A DNA stretch of 64,000 nucleotides from Anastatus disparis (lineage: Eukaryota; Arthropoda; Insecta; Hymenoptera; Eupelmidae), in assembly GCA_017163975.1 (NCBI GenBank), contig JAFFSR010000017.1, positions 992,001 through 1,056,000 on the forward strand. Direction: 5' to 3'. Positions 34,431-45,950 of the stretch are shown here, in pieces. A program made the translations under genes and the position numbers. The notes below the pieces were generated by a model that ran no database searches, was not told where the DNA came from, and saw only the letters and a list, made by a program, of their open reading frames with translations. Numbering within the stretch: the stretch's first letter is position 1; each line of letters opens with the position of its first letter.

Positions 34431-34818
34431 TGGTAGTGATTCAGAGTTGTCAGTCAAATTTGATCGTAGTAATCCCGGTGTTCCTTTTTCAGAGTCTTGG
34501 GTATAATTTGATGATATTGAACTTGGTTTTTGTGTCAGATCAATTTGAGTTTTGTAAAAGCGACAGGTAGGATTTGGGCAAGTCTTAACCATTTCAATAA
34601 TAAAATCCTTCTCCATTCCAAAATATTCTCTTCCCACCGTGAAGTCTTCCATAACGGCCTTAATTGTATTCTCTATGGATAAATGTACACCATGAGGACC
34701 ATCCAAATGTTTTATCATAACTGCATTTCCAAACTGTTCAAATGGTATTATTAATTTACCATTTTCTCTCATAATCAATCTACCTTGTCCGTTCAAAGCA
34801 ATTCTTTTTGTTAGCATT
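34431..34818 (-). CDS. Candidate exon of an unidentified host gene
   Basis: A 388-base stretch open throughout on the minus strand. It is preceded by a good acceptor (pyrimidine-rich TTTCATTTTTCAG at 34819-34831) and followed by a donor-like GTATGA at 34425-34430. The product has a normal mix of residues: LTKRIALNGQGRLIMRENGK, GPHGVHLSIENTIKAVMEDF, KTCPNPTCRFYKTQ, then a Ser/Asn-rich end. The CPNPTC pair of cysteines might bind metal. It does not look like a transposase, reverse transcriptase or helicase. I do not recognise the family. If it is a real exon, the rest of the gene lies outside what I can join here. It lies between the inverted repeat and a CA-rich tract. Confidence 0.5.
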
Positions 34819-34869
34819 CTGAAAAATGAAAATATTTATCAATATAAAGTGTTGATAACTACCACTACA

Positions 34870-35020
34870 AAAGTGACTGTGCAATGGTTGAAGTAATATG
34901 CACATAAACATACGCACATATATATACACATACACACCCATGCAGATACATGCACAGTCATGCACATACACAGGCACACGCACATACGCACATCCACGCA
35001 CACACATATATTAGTTATTT
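34870..35020. repeat. CA/CATA-rich microsatellite
   Basis: Degenerate ACACATAC/GCACACGCACA repeats. The His/Ala and Val/Cys-rich frames over it are repeat translations. Confidence 0.9.
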
Positions 35021-35041
35021 ATGTATCTTGGGTGTGCTCAG

Positions 35042-35231
35042 GATAAATAGAGACAAGACTAATTTCCGTTGCTCAAGTAGCAGTCACCCACGAAACACGC
35101 TCGAAACTGACTGCTGCGACGAACAATTAGTCGTGGATTTGGAATCCTTTGTACGCCCAAGTTACGCAAATAGTCTTATGTTGCAAAAGGCCGTATCAGA
35201 AACTGCACATATATTATTAGAAAATCAATAA
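35042..35231 (+). CDS. Candidate exon or gene fragment, unidentified
   Basis: After GTGTGCTCAG (acceptor-like), an open frame of about 63 codons runs to a stop at 35229: INRDKTNFRCSSSSHPRNTL, then ETDCCDEQLVVDLESFVRPS and YANSLMLQKAVSETAHILLE. GC content is higher than around it and composition is protein-like. No domain is recognised. The upstream part of the frame is CA-repeat and not coding. Confidence 0.35.
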
Positions 35232-35478
35232 TGTTTATTCAGTTAAAAATAAATAAATAATAATATTTGTATGAGAAATAAAAAACAAAACAATCAAATG
35301 AATAATTCAGACATGAACATAAATTCGTATAAACATTGACATATCTAATTATATCGTATTGCTCTCACTAACCTTAGAACCGATGTCGTTTACGACATAC
35401 GGTTTGCCTAAGCAATATTTAACAGACACACATGCGCGCGCAGACGCACACGCACATACACACACACACAACTTAATT

Positions 35479-35867
35479 TTAAGAGGAGGTCACGTATCTC
35501 TGTCCTTTTCTAATCAAAGAAATGATTTTTTTACAAAAACTGAAAACTTTATCAAAAAATGAAGAGAAAGCCGCATCTTGTATCAAAAAAAGCAATATTT
35601 TCTTTGATAAGAAAAAATTAATTTTATTGCTTCGTTCTCAAGAAAACCTTGAAAAACCAAATTGTCCACCCTAACCTCTATGATTTAAGTTTTTCAAGGT
35701 TTTCTTGAAAACGAAGCAATAAAATTAATTCTTTCTTATCAAAGAAAATATTGCTTTTTTTATTACGAGATGCGGCTTTCTCTTCATTTTTTGCTAAAGT
35801 TGTTAGTTTGTGTAAAAAACTCAATTCTTTGATTAGAAAAGGACAGAGATACGTGACCTCCTCTTAA
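35479..35867. mobile_element. TTAA-flanked palindrome (copy of 8150-8536)
   Basis: 389 bp, termini TTAAGAGGAGGTCACGTATC on both sides. It is the same element as 8150-8536, but the central asymmetric piece is in the opposite orientation. Confidence 0.95.
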
Positions 35868-35958
35868 GCAATTTCAGTTAAATGTTAGTTTAATTTTAGA
35901 TAAAGTTCAGCTCAGTTTAGATAAGTTTGAGCTCAGTTTAGATAAATTTCAGTTGGAA

Positions 35959-36341
35959 TTAAGGAGATGTAAAATGGATACTACACCTGTACTCATAAAT
36001 ATTTACTATCTTTTTATTTTATTGCAAAATTTAAAAAAAATAAATGCTTTAGCTTGTAGTACGTACCATGAAGATTATTCAGTTAAATTATTGAATCAAT
36101 TCATTCATTAGTTTCTCAGAATTTTAGATTTCTTGTACAAAATCTAAAAATTTTAATATGTAATATTGGAACCCAAATTTCCGAAAAACTAATGAATGAA
36201 TTTATTTGAAAATTTAACTGAATAATCTTCATGGTAAATACTACAAACTGAAGCATTTCTTTTCCTCAAGTTTTGCAATATGATGAAAAAATAGGCCAAA
36301 TTCATGAGTACAGGTGTAGTGTCCGTTTTACATCCCCTTAA
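35959..36341. mobile_element. TTAA-flanked palindrome
   Basis: 383 bp, termini TTAAGG(A/G)GATGTAAAA(T/C)GGA, followed by ACTACACCTGTACTC. The arms pair over the full length, with a centre near 36150. Flanking AGCTCAGTTTAGATAA repeats resemble those in the Helitron-like element at 8741. Related copies lie at 15330-15641 and 38507. Confidence 0.94.
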
Positions 36342-37003
36342 GATAAATTTTGCTAATTTTTGACGAAAGTTGAGGTAAATTTCAGTTTGATTTTAGCAGA
36401 ATTTTAGCTGAATTTTAGATTTATCTATATGGTATGGACGTAAGCCTCAAATTGAAGTTATACCAGCCTTATAATCAAAGGTTCACTCCAGCCTTCACAA
36501 CCCTGTTCTGTCCAGCCTCGAAATTCTTAAAAAAATTTGTAAAAAAAGGTTTTTTATTTTATGATTCATTTTTAGGATTATATTAAATTTTTATTTCATG
36601 CATATATATATATATATATATTAAAATACAAATTTCAACCTGATAACTTGCATTAATATCAATAATTTCATGCGGAAGCAAAAATGTTAATAATAAATGT
36701 TAATCAGTTAGAAATACATAGTTGAAGTGCTGAAATTATATTTTTAAATGCAATCAAAGTTAAAATATCATTCATATCTTGCTAATATAAAATGTAAATA
36801 CACTAAAAAAATATACAAATATTATTAAATATACAGTTAAATGCTCTTAATCATATCACAAATGATCACTTTTATTATATTTGAGTTTACTTTGTACTGC
36901 TAAAAGAAGTGTCATTATTTGTGATTTTTTATAACTTTTGGAATACATTCATTCGACGTAAATGATTTTAAAGTACTCCTCAAGAGCTTTAAAAACGCTG
37001 TAT
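36342..37003. other. AT-rich stretch with minor repeats
   Basis: Residual TTTAGCTGAATTTTAG repeats to about 36420, then CCAGCCTT-type short repeats near 36455-36515 and a short (TA)n near 36605. The last 50 bases (AAAGTACTCCTCAAGAGCTTT) resemble the palindrome at 60720-61160, into whose outer part the Tc1-like element may have inserted. Confidence 0.4.
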
Positions 37004-37343
37004 TACAGTGCGTTCCATAACTATGAAACCACCTACGATTTGGATAAAACTTTTATCGGAATGTCAAAAAGAATTGCGATATCGTTTTAAAAACTATGGA
37101 ATATTTTTAAAAATCACTTTTAAAAGAAAAAAAATATCGTCTGAAGGCTCATTAGAAAACTAAAAACATTTTATTTTGTTATAATTGCAAAATTAAAACA
37201 ATATTACATTTTTTGTCCGTTTCATAACTATAAAACCATTTTGGGAAAACAGCGCAATTATATTTGTTAAACATAAAATTAACACCTTGATATGATATAT
37301 TATTTTTGTTAATAATTTTAGTATTTAAATTTATTTCTTAATA

Positions 37344-37605
37344 TTAAATTGGTCCTCCACGCTTATGTATAACCCGGAAAATTCTATTGGACATATTGTC
37401 AATTGAATTTTTTATAATTTCTTTTTCGATTTCACTCCAAGCTTCTAAAATTGCCCCTTTTAACTCATTAATTGTATTGTACTGCTTATTTTCAGCATAC
37501 ACTCTACGTACACGAATAGCCCATAAATTTTCCATCGGATTTAAGTCTGGAGAGCAAGCTGGCCATAGTAAAACTAAAATGTCATTACGCATACAGCATT
37601 GCAGG
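37344..37605 (-). pseudogene. Tc1-like transposase, C-terminal part
   Basis: Reads RNDILVLLWPACSPDLNPME then NLWAIRVRRVYAENKQYN, IINSIDNMSNR-like sequence, and ends RGGPI at 37344. SPDLNPMENLW holds the third catalytic residue (Glu of ENLW) of a DD34E transposase. It continues the piece at 46449-47299, from which an 8.8-kb insertion separates it: that piece stops at WFVNTHTA just as WPACSPDLNP is due about ten residues later. Confidence 0.88.
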
Positions 37606-37935
37606 ACTTTGAAAGGATTCTGAAAGGATTCATGAAAGGACTACAATCTTTCAGAAATATTTCACTGAAAGGCTTCTAAAATAATTCTATGTCCGAGGTA
37701 TTATTCTTTTAAAAATAATACAAAAAAATATTTCATAAAGAATTCACAAGACATTTCAAAATCCTTTCAATGAAAGAATTCTGTAAGGATCCATGAATTC
37801 TTTTGGTAATAATTCGTAAATCTTTTCATATATCTTCTATTGAAAGGATTCTGTGAGAATGATAAGAAATATTTTTAAAATATTTCATTGTATTATTTCT
37901 AAAAGGACTAGAAAATCCATGCGCGCAAGCGCGCC
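37605..37935. repeat. GGATTCTGAAAGG-type short repeats (left part of an insertion)
   Basis: Many GGATTC, CTTTCA and AAAGAATTCTGTAAGGATCC motifs. The same block recurs twice at 39765-40090. It starts exactly where the Tc1-like transposase is broken. A GCGCGCAAGCGCGC palindrome at about 37922-37935 marks the right edge. Confidence 0.75.
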
Positions 37936-38506
37936 CTATATCTAATCTAAATGTATATAAATTTTGAAAGATTGACTGTTAATATACTGTTATTATTTTC
38001 TGTTCATTATTAAATAATAATAATTTCATATCTATACTAATATCTGCATCTGTAAAGAAATTGATGTTATATACTAATGTATCAGAGCAGTTTATGCGGC
38101 ATCAATAAATTTATAGACACGGAAAACTTTTAAAAAAAAAAAATTTATCTCATTTAAAAGATATATTATCACTATATTCATTTTCTTATTATTATTTTAA
38201 AAAATTGAAGAAATAGTAAACTTTTAAATTATTTTTTAGACATTTCTTAAATCTTTCAAAATTTAAATAACGTAAACTATTACAAAGTCAAAAGTTATTT
38301 TCAAACATATAGCTTTTTATACACATAATTTTTAATATCAATCTAACGTATTTGATTTTCAAGATATATCTTAAGAGAATTCCAAGATCGATCTCTGGAC
38401 ATAGTCATGTAAAATTGTCTATGATTAAAAACATGTTTTCAATACAATGTAATGTGGTTTATAAAAACGACTTTTCCAGTTTTATCATCACTTAAAATTT
38501 CACATT
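37936..38506. other. AT-rich spacer, nothing recognised
   Basis: No gene or repeat of note is visible. Confidence 0.4.
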
Positions 38507-38870
38507 TTAAGGAGACATAAAACGGACACTACACCTACACTCATAAATATTCGCCTTGGTAAGACCTCAAGTGGCGCCATGAGATACAATGTAAATTAAA
38601 TGAGGTGGTCAAAATAGGAACTGTAGGTAGTGGGTCCTTATACATTGCTCTTATGGGAGGTCTTACCAAGGCGAATTGACTATCTCCACTTTTTAGTGTA
38701 AAATTTCAGGAAAAGAAATGCATTAGATGGTATGAATTTTTAAATAAATTTATTCATTAGCATTTATGAATTTTTAATTTCTGGTACCAGAAAAATTTTA
38801 ATATGTATTATTGGAATCCTAAATTCTCAATAACTAATGAATGAAGTTATTTAAAAATTAATATTTTCCA
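38507..38870. mobile_element. Truncated TTAA palindrome (group of 35959) with nested hairpin
   Basis: The left terminus TTAAGGAGACATAAAACGGA and inner parts (ATTGGAATCCTAAATTCTCA, AACTAATGAATGAAG) match 35959-36341. The right arm fades out near 38870 without a TTAA end. Its left arm is interrupted by 38552-38673. Confidence 0.8.
38552..38673. mobile_element. 122-bp miniature inverted-repeat element
   Basis: Perfect 17-18-bp ends CGCCTTGGTAAGACCTC/GAGGTCTTACCAAGGCG. Sister copies of the host element read AAATATTGACTAT without it, so a short duplication of about ATT was made. The inner GGCGCCATGAGATACAATG is similar to sequence near 49730 and 58500. Confidence 0.85.
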
Positions 38871-39764
38871 CAATATGAAATCCATAAAATATATAAAAAA
38901 TAAAATAGTTCAAATCCATTCTTAACGATATGTATATCGTTCCTATTTTTAAAATACAAATAAAAATAAAAATTCTAATTTATATTTTCTTAATTATAGT
39001 AATTATATTATTATTTCAAACAAAAGATTTTTAATTTTATTTTGCAGAAGAACTGTTTATTCTAAGCGTGATTCAATTTGAATTTTGAAATTAAATAAAC
39101 AAACTTTAAAAAATAGTACATTTTAGGCAAGTATTATACTTAATACTATATTTTTGAAAAAAAAATTTTAAGCTGTCAATCTAGAAATATTTTATATACT
39201 AAATTATATTATCGAAATTGTATTACTTAATGGTTTTTTTTATTATTAATTTTAAAATATTCTGAAATATTTTAAATCTTATTTTAAATTTACAAAATTA
39301 TTTGCCAGGCTCCTAGATAAATATTTTATGATATTGTTATAAGCTAAAAAGTTCATAACATCTGTATTTTCTAAATTTATTACTTAATATACTATTTTAT
39401 AGTACAATTTTTAAAAAGAGAATTCAGAAGTAAATGGCATAGAATTGTTACCATGTTCTAATTTTAAATATACAATAACAAATGAATACAGAGCGGTACG
39501 TCGCACTCTCGACATCTTCACACAAAAGGAATTTTTGTAAGCGGAAGTTAACGATGTTTATATTAATAATTTTATTTAAAAAATCAAACTATAACTCAAT
39601 AATTATAATTTAATTATTTTATCAATGATTTTTATTATTAAATTCTAAATCGATGATTTTATTTAAGCATATTATAGTAAATCAAATCTCGTTTTTCGCC
39701 AATCATATGATTCTATTCAATGCACCAATCACGTTCTTAGTATAAAATGTTTCACAACATCCGG
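38871..39764. other. AT-rich spacer, nothing recognised
   Basis: No gene, repeat or RNA signal is visible. Confidence 0.4.
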
Positions 39765-40090
39765 ACATCGTTTTTTTAAAAGAGGAATATAACCCGGACA
39801 TAGAATTATTACAGAATCCTTTTAATAAAAGAATTCTGTAAGGATCCATGAATTCTTTTGGTAATAATTCGGAAATCTTTTCATACATCTTCCATTGGAA
39901 GGATTCTGTAAGAATGACATGAAAAATTTTTAAAATATTTCATTGTATTATTTCTAAAAGGAATATACCCCGGACATAGAATCATTAAAGAATCCTTTCA
40001 ATGAAAGAATTCTGTAAGGATCCATGAATTCTTTTAGTAATAATGCATTAATCTTTTCATATATCTTTAGTTGAGAGACGTGTAAAGTTG
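39765..40090. repeat. Two direct copies of the GGATTC block
   Basis: Copies of about 180 bp start near 39790 and 39965, each with CCCGGACATAGAAT(T/C)ATTA and AAGAATTCTGTAAGGATCCA. They match 37690-37870. Confidence 0.85.
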
Positions 40091-40419
40091 TAGAAACTTT
40101 ATTCTTTCCTGTATTATTTAGGAATCAATTTAGAATTAATCCATACACACACACACACATCTATATATATATATATATATATATAACGGAGTTTATATTT
40201 TAATTATAGGATTACGAATAGTTTCACAGCGGTTAAAATCGGAGTTATCATAACATAGACATCGCACGCATAACAATTTATAGTTCCCACTTTCGATTCT
40301 TATTTTCCTTATATAGAAAACGGAGAGCACTCTTACCGCTTGCGAGAGTAAGAGATACTGCCATCAAGCGAATAAATTATGAACTAATCCCGAAAATATT
40401 TCTAAATAATTCTGTTATA
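40091..40419. other. Spacer with CA/TA microsatellite
   Basis: A (CA)n(TA)n tract at 40144-40184, followed by an unassigned moderately GC-richer stretch to about 40380. Confidence 0.6.
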
Positions 40420-43239
40420 TTTCACGCTTTCTTTCAAAAAGTCCTTTCGAAGTCCATTCAGTAAGGATTCATGTAATAACTTTTATTCTCGTCATGATAA
40501 GTTCTTTCATGAATTATTTCAAAAAGACTTCTAAATTATTTCATGTATGATTTCTTAAGACTTTACCAAAATATTGCATGAATTATTACATGCTTTTTGA
40601 AAGAATCTCGAAATGATTCGATGAAAGAATACCTTGGATCATTCCGAAAATCTTTCTAAATTATTTTACGACTGGAAACTTCAAAAGAGTTCTGGGTTCT
40701 TTCTTGTTTCCTTTCAAGAAGTCTTTTCAAAGTCCTTTCAGTAAGGATTTATGTAATGACTTTTATTCTCATCATAAGTTATTTCATGAAATATTTCAAA
40801 AAGATTTCAAAATTTTTTCATGGAAGATTTCGTGCGACTTTACCAAAACATTGCATGAATTATTACATAAATGCTTTTAAAAGAATCTTCAAATGATTTG
40901 GTAAAAGAATACCTTAGATCATCCCAAAAATCTTTCTGAATTATTTTCTGATTTTATTCGTTCGAAGATTTCTGAAATCTTTCTTGTTTCCTTTCAAGTA
41001 GTCTTTACAAAGTCCTTTCAGTAAGGATTCATGTAATAATTTTTATTTTCATTATAAGTTATTTCATGAAATATTTCAAGAAGTTTTCCAACTTATTTCG
41101 TGTATGATTTCTTAAGACTTTACCAAAAAATTGCATTAATTATTTCATAAAAGCTTTTTGAATAAATCTTGGGATGATTCGGTAAAAACATACCTTGGAT
41201 CATTCCGAAAATCTTTCTAAATTATTTTACGACTGGAAACTTCAAAAGAGTTCTGGGTTCTTTCTTGTTTCCTTTCAAGAAGTCTTTTCAAAGTCCTTTC
41301 AGTAAGGATTCATGTCATAACTTTTATTCTCGTCATAAGTTATATCATGAAATATTTCAAAAAGTTTTCCAACTTATTTCATGTATAATTTCTTAAGACT
41401 CCACCAACATATTGCATAAATTATTTCATGAAAGCTTTTTAAATGAATCTTGAGATGATTCGGTAAAAACATACCTTGGATCATTCCGAAAATCTTTCTA
41501 AATTATTTTACGACTGGAAACTTCAAAAGAGTTCTGGGTTCTTTCTTGTTTCCTTTCAAGTAGTCTTTTTAAAGTCCTTTCAGTAAGGATTTATGTTATA
41601 GCTTTTATTCTCATCATAAGTTATTTCATGAAATATTTCAAAAAGATTTCAAAATTTTTTCATGGAAGATTTCGTGCGACTTTACCAAAACATTGCATGA
41701 ATTATTACATAAATGCTTTTAAAAGAATCTGCAAATGATTTGGTAAAAGAATACCTTAGATCATCCCAAAAATCTTTCTGAATTATTTTCTGATTTTATT
41801 CGTTCGAAGATTTCTGAAATCTTTCTTGTTTCCTTTCAAGTAGTCTTTACAAAGTCCTTTCAGTAAGGATTCATGTAATAATTTTTATTTTCATTATAAG
41901 TTATTTCATGAAATATTTCAAGAAGTTTTCCAACTTATTTCGTGTATGATTTCTTAAGACTTTACCAAAAAATTGCATTAATTATTTCATAAAAGCTTTT
42001 TGAATAAATCTTGGGATGATTCGGTAAAAACATACCTTGGATCATTCCGAAAATCTTTCTAAATTATTTTACGACTGGAAACTTCAAAAGAGTTCTGGGT
42101 TCTTTCTTGTTTCCTTTCAAGAAGTCTTTTCAAAGTCCTTTCAGTAAGGATTCATGTCATAACTTTTATTTTCGTCATAAGTTATATCATGAAATATTTC
42201 AAAAAGTTTTCCAACTTATTTCATGTATAATTTCTTAAGACTCCACCAACATATTGCATAAATTATTTCATGAAAGCTTTTTAAATGAATCTTGAGATGA
42301 TTCGGTAAAAACATACCTTGGATCATTCCCAAAATCTTTCTAAATTATTTTACGACTGGAAACTTCAAAAGAGTTCTGGGTTCTTTCTTGTTTCCTTTCA
42401 AGTAGTCTTTTTAAAGTCCTTTCAGTAAGGATTTATGTTATAGCTTTTATTCTCATCATAAGTTATTTCATGAAATATTTCAAAAAGATTTCAAAATTAT
42501 TTCATGTAAGATTTCGTGCAACATTACCAAAACATTGCATGAATCATTACATGAATGCTTTTTGAAAAAATATTGAAATGATTTGGTGAAAGAATACCTT
42601 AGATCATCCGAAAAATCTTTTTCAATTATATTCTAAATTTAATCGTTTGAAGATTTTAGAGTTGTTTCTTGTTTGCTTTCAAGTAGTTTTTCCAAGTCCT
42701 TTCAGTAAGGATTCATGTCATAACTTTTATTCTCGTCATAAGTTATATCATAAAATATTGTAAAAAGATTTCAAAATTCTTTCATGGAAGATTTCGTGCG
42801 ACTTTACCAAAACATTGCATGAATTATTACATGAATACTTTTTGAAAAAATCTTGAAATGATTTGGTGAAAGAATACCTTAGATCATCCGAAAAATCTTT
42901 CTCAATTATATTCTGAATTCAATCGTTTGAAGATTTTAGAGTTGTTTCTTGTTTCCTTACAAGTAGTTTTTCCAAAGTCCTTTCAGTAAGGATTCATGTA
43001 ATAACTTTTATTCTCGTCATAAGTTATATCATGAAATATTTCAAAAAGATTTTAAAATTTTTTCATGGAAGATTTCGTGCGACTTTACCAAAACATTGCA
43101 TGAATTATTTGATAAAAGCTCTTTGAATAAAACTTGAATCGATTCGGTGAAAGAATACCTTAGATCATCCGAAAAATCTTTTTGAATTATTTTCTGATTT
43201 TAATGGTTAGAAGATTTCTGAGTTGTTTCTTGTTTCCTT
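40420..43239. repeat. Satellite-like tandem array, ~280-bp unit with 840-bp higher order
   Basis: About ten copies of a unit marked by CTTTCTTGTTTCCTTTCAAG (near 40700, 40980, 41260, 41540, 41820, 42100, 42380) and TCCTTTCAGTAAGGATTCATG. Every third unit is most alike: the variant with ACTTTACCAAAACATTGCAT and TGATTTTATTCGTTCG recurs at 840-bp spacing (40850, 41690), showing higher-order structure. No coding. Confidence 0.93.
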
Positions 43240-43427
43240 TTAACGGGATGTCGTAGTTGTTGGAATCGAGTTTTGCTTTTTTTATCTTACTGATATCTTT
43301 TTAAATTCACTATTTGGACAAATATAATGACTTGTCCGCGCTAAAACTATATTAATACAATAATTTTTGTTAAATTAAAAATTCAATTTAGCTTCATATT
43401 TTTTCATGAACTTTGAATGAAAATTAG

Positions 43428-45724
43428 TGCAACGAGTCCGAATTGCATTTAAATTATTAAAATGAATAGAAAAATTTTTTATTTTAGTCTTAATACTTCT
43501 TGAAATGTTTACTATATTACAAATAACCCGACAGCACTGAGAAGGATGCTTTACTAAAAAAAGTTGATATGTTTTGAAAAAAAAATTAGATATAATAATT
43601 AGAAAAACTTAATTTTTATAAAATAATATTAAAAATTAAATAACTTAATTTTCAATAAAATATTAAAATTTTGTAATTGTAACAATAATTCAAATTTAAA
43701 CTTAAAGCCCGCCGTTGGCTGATCCGCGTGTTCGAATCTCATTCGCCGAGGGGCCAGGTGTGAAGCGCAGCGCTCTTTGTCTTTCATAATGAGTAAGAGA
43801 GAGAGGCAAAGAGACGCGACGCTAACGCGTGGATACGACATTACACTTGATTTCATTAATTTTTCGAACGTTTGAATCAATAAATAAGAGGGTTATTAAA
43901 GAAACAATTCGTGATAAATATGATTTTTGGTTATTAGAGAATTTTAAGATCTTAAAGTAATTAATTTATAGCGTCATTATTACAAAAAATATACAAGTTA
44001 AAATGATTTTGAATATATAGCGTAGAAGGGGCTTGCATAATATCTAACTAGTTACAAAGACTTTGAAACATGATTAATTAATTTAAATGACGAATTTTAA
44101 TAAGGGAACAGGATAATTATATGATATAAATTTTTTTTTTAGACAGGATAATGCATGTTTTATGAACAAATTAACATTTAAAGAGAAGTTTCGTATAGAT
44201 ATTATCTAACATAATATGTAGAGGGGGGTATCTATATACACTGGGAACAAATGCAAAGAGGTCTCTGCGCATATCTCGATGACAGCCTAGATGAGTTAGA
44301 TTATCTAGATAATCAATCGAAGAAGAGGGGATCAGTGAGCTCAGGCTCACGGAGCACGAGGAACTCGGGATTATTCTCTCTCGTACCGCCTAAAGTATCA
44401 ATCTTAATAGATTCAAACTAATTTTTTTTGTCTGCTTACTCATAGTATAAAGTAAGGAAGAGACGCGATTATTTTATTTGTTTTTTTCTTACGATTCTTT
44501 TCTTTATTAGAAATAAAAGAGAGTATAACAAGTAATAAAGAACTAATAAAGATTTTTAAGATTTTCTATTCGCGACGGAAATTGAATTTAAATATATTTT
44601 TGATTGTGTTTTTGTAATAAGTAATCCTGCGTATAAGGCATCTTTTTGCAGGATTACCTGAAATTAAGAATAGAGTCAGTGTTAATGCAATGAGTGTATA
44701 CTAACTAACCTATTTAACAAAAATATATTTATTTCGTACTAATAAGGGGAAAGACTAGGCCTTCGGCCGAAAAGCCCCGAGTGGTGGTTTTATGATCTCA
44801 TAGAACTGCTGCGCATTGCACAAAAGCCTGATGGTGATGGATATAAAAGGGTGCTGAAAAGCTGCCCTTCTCCAGTGGACACCACGAGCATTTTATGCCT
44901 GGTGATGCACTGGTTATCGTACACCAGGGATTAGGGCTATCTTTTTGTTACAGGTGATGTCCTCAGCAAACAATAAGCACGACCTATTGATACTAGGAGT
45001 TATAAAAATAATCAAATAATCATTAAGTCAAGAAGAATCGAGAGTGGTTCTTTTCATTTTTTAAATACAATTAAAAGATCTTATTCTTCTTTATATTTTT
45101 TACTGTAAAGCTTTGTTGATTTTTTTTTATTTTTATTAAGTTTAAAGAGTCCATTTGATATTTTTGTGTTCAGAGATCATAGTTATAGTTTCATGTTATA
45201 AATTTTCTTTATAACGAGTCATTAATAGATATTTTTTTATAGATTGGTATCTAAATATATACAAATAATCATGTATGAAAATATAAATAAATGAGAGCCA
45301 TTTTTCAAAAGATGTCATATACATGACCATCTCAAAAATAAAATATAGAGTTCTTTATTTCACATACCGCCTTATGTCAATTTTATGTGGGTCCGTAATT
45401 AAATGTCATGTTGCATGCTAATATGTGTTGTCTAAAATATAAAGATATCAAAAGAAATTTTATGTAACCTCAAAAAACGAACCCAACGGATATTGCTGAG
45501 TCGTAAAGTCGGCGAGTATAATAACTTTACCAGAAGAAGGCAAGATTGGTCTCATTATTTTGCTGCTTACTTAAAATTTATTGTTTAAAGAATAATCGTC
45601 AAAAATACATATATATTCTAGTAAAAAAAAGTAGTAAGGTAAGATAGATTAATAAAGTAAAAATAACATATAAAATTCAACTTTACCAATCTTGCTATAA
45701 CATTCTTGACATTTTGACGTTACA
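43428..45724. mobile_element. Probable solo LTR, 2297 bp, with 4-bp target duplication
   Basis: Begins TGCAACG and ends CGTTACA, flanked on both sides by TTAG; the sister element at 61455-61458 has one TTAG and no insert. TG...CA ends with a 4-bp duplication fit an LTR of the Ty3/gypsy kind. A TATA box (TATAAAAGG) lies at 44842-44850 in a GC-richer part. There are no direct repeats at its ends and no coding, so a solo LTR is the simplest reading. A tRNA-like GTGTTCGAATCTC lies near 43730. Confidence 0.75.
44750..45000 (+). other. GC-rich structured segment inside the probable LTR
   Basis: Contains several short hairpins: GGGG...GGCC-TTC-GGCC...CCCC at about 44757-44780, GGG(T)GCT-GAAA-AGC(TG)CCC near 44850, and CCTGGTG...CACCAGG near 44900-44930. 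It follows or overlaps the TATA box, so it could be the leader of an LTR transcript. Confidence 0.35.
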
Positions 45725-45950
45725 TTAGATATCAAGCTCGATGAACCTAACCTCAAAATAGTATAAATCGAAAGTTTGTTTATAACTTTTTATGTATATT
45801 ATTTTGATAAATTTCTTGACTTGTCCGCGCTAAGGATTGATCTTACGAATTTTCTTACTGAAGTGAAAGAATTTGATTTGACGCACTGTTTACTCATGAA
45901 CTTTGAATAAAAATATTATTAGGAGGAGCAGTACTACGATATCCTCTTAA

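Larger units (their letters stand above)
43240..45950 (+). mobile_element. TTAA-flanked element carrying a 2.3-kb insertion
   Basis: TTAA at 43240-43243 and 45947-45950, ends TTAACGGGATGTCGTAGTTG and (complement) TTAAGAGGATATCGTAGTAC. Without the insert at 43428-45724 it equals the 411-bp element at 61270-61680. It split one unit of the 280-bp array; the array goes on directly after it. Confidence 0.95.

Noticed and set aside
39703..39888. Minus-strand 61-codon ORF
   Set aside because: It overlaps the GGATTC short repeats and is not kept in the parallel repeat copies.
44750..45000. Hammerhead ribozyme
   Set aside because: A CTGATGG is present, but the conserved CTGATGA...GAAA core is not complete.
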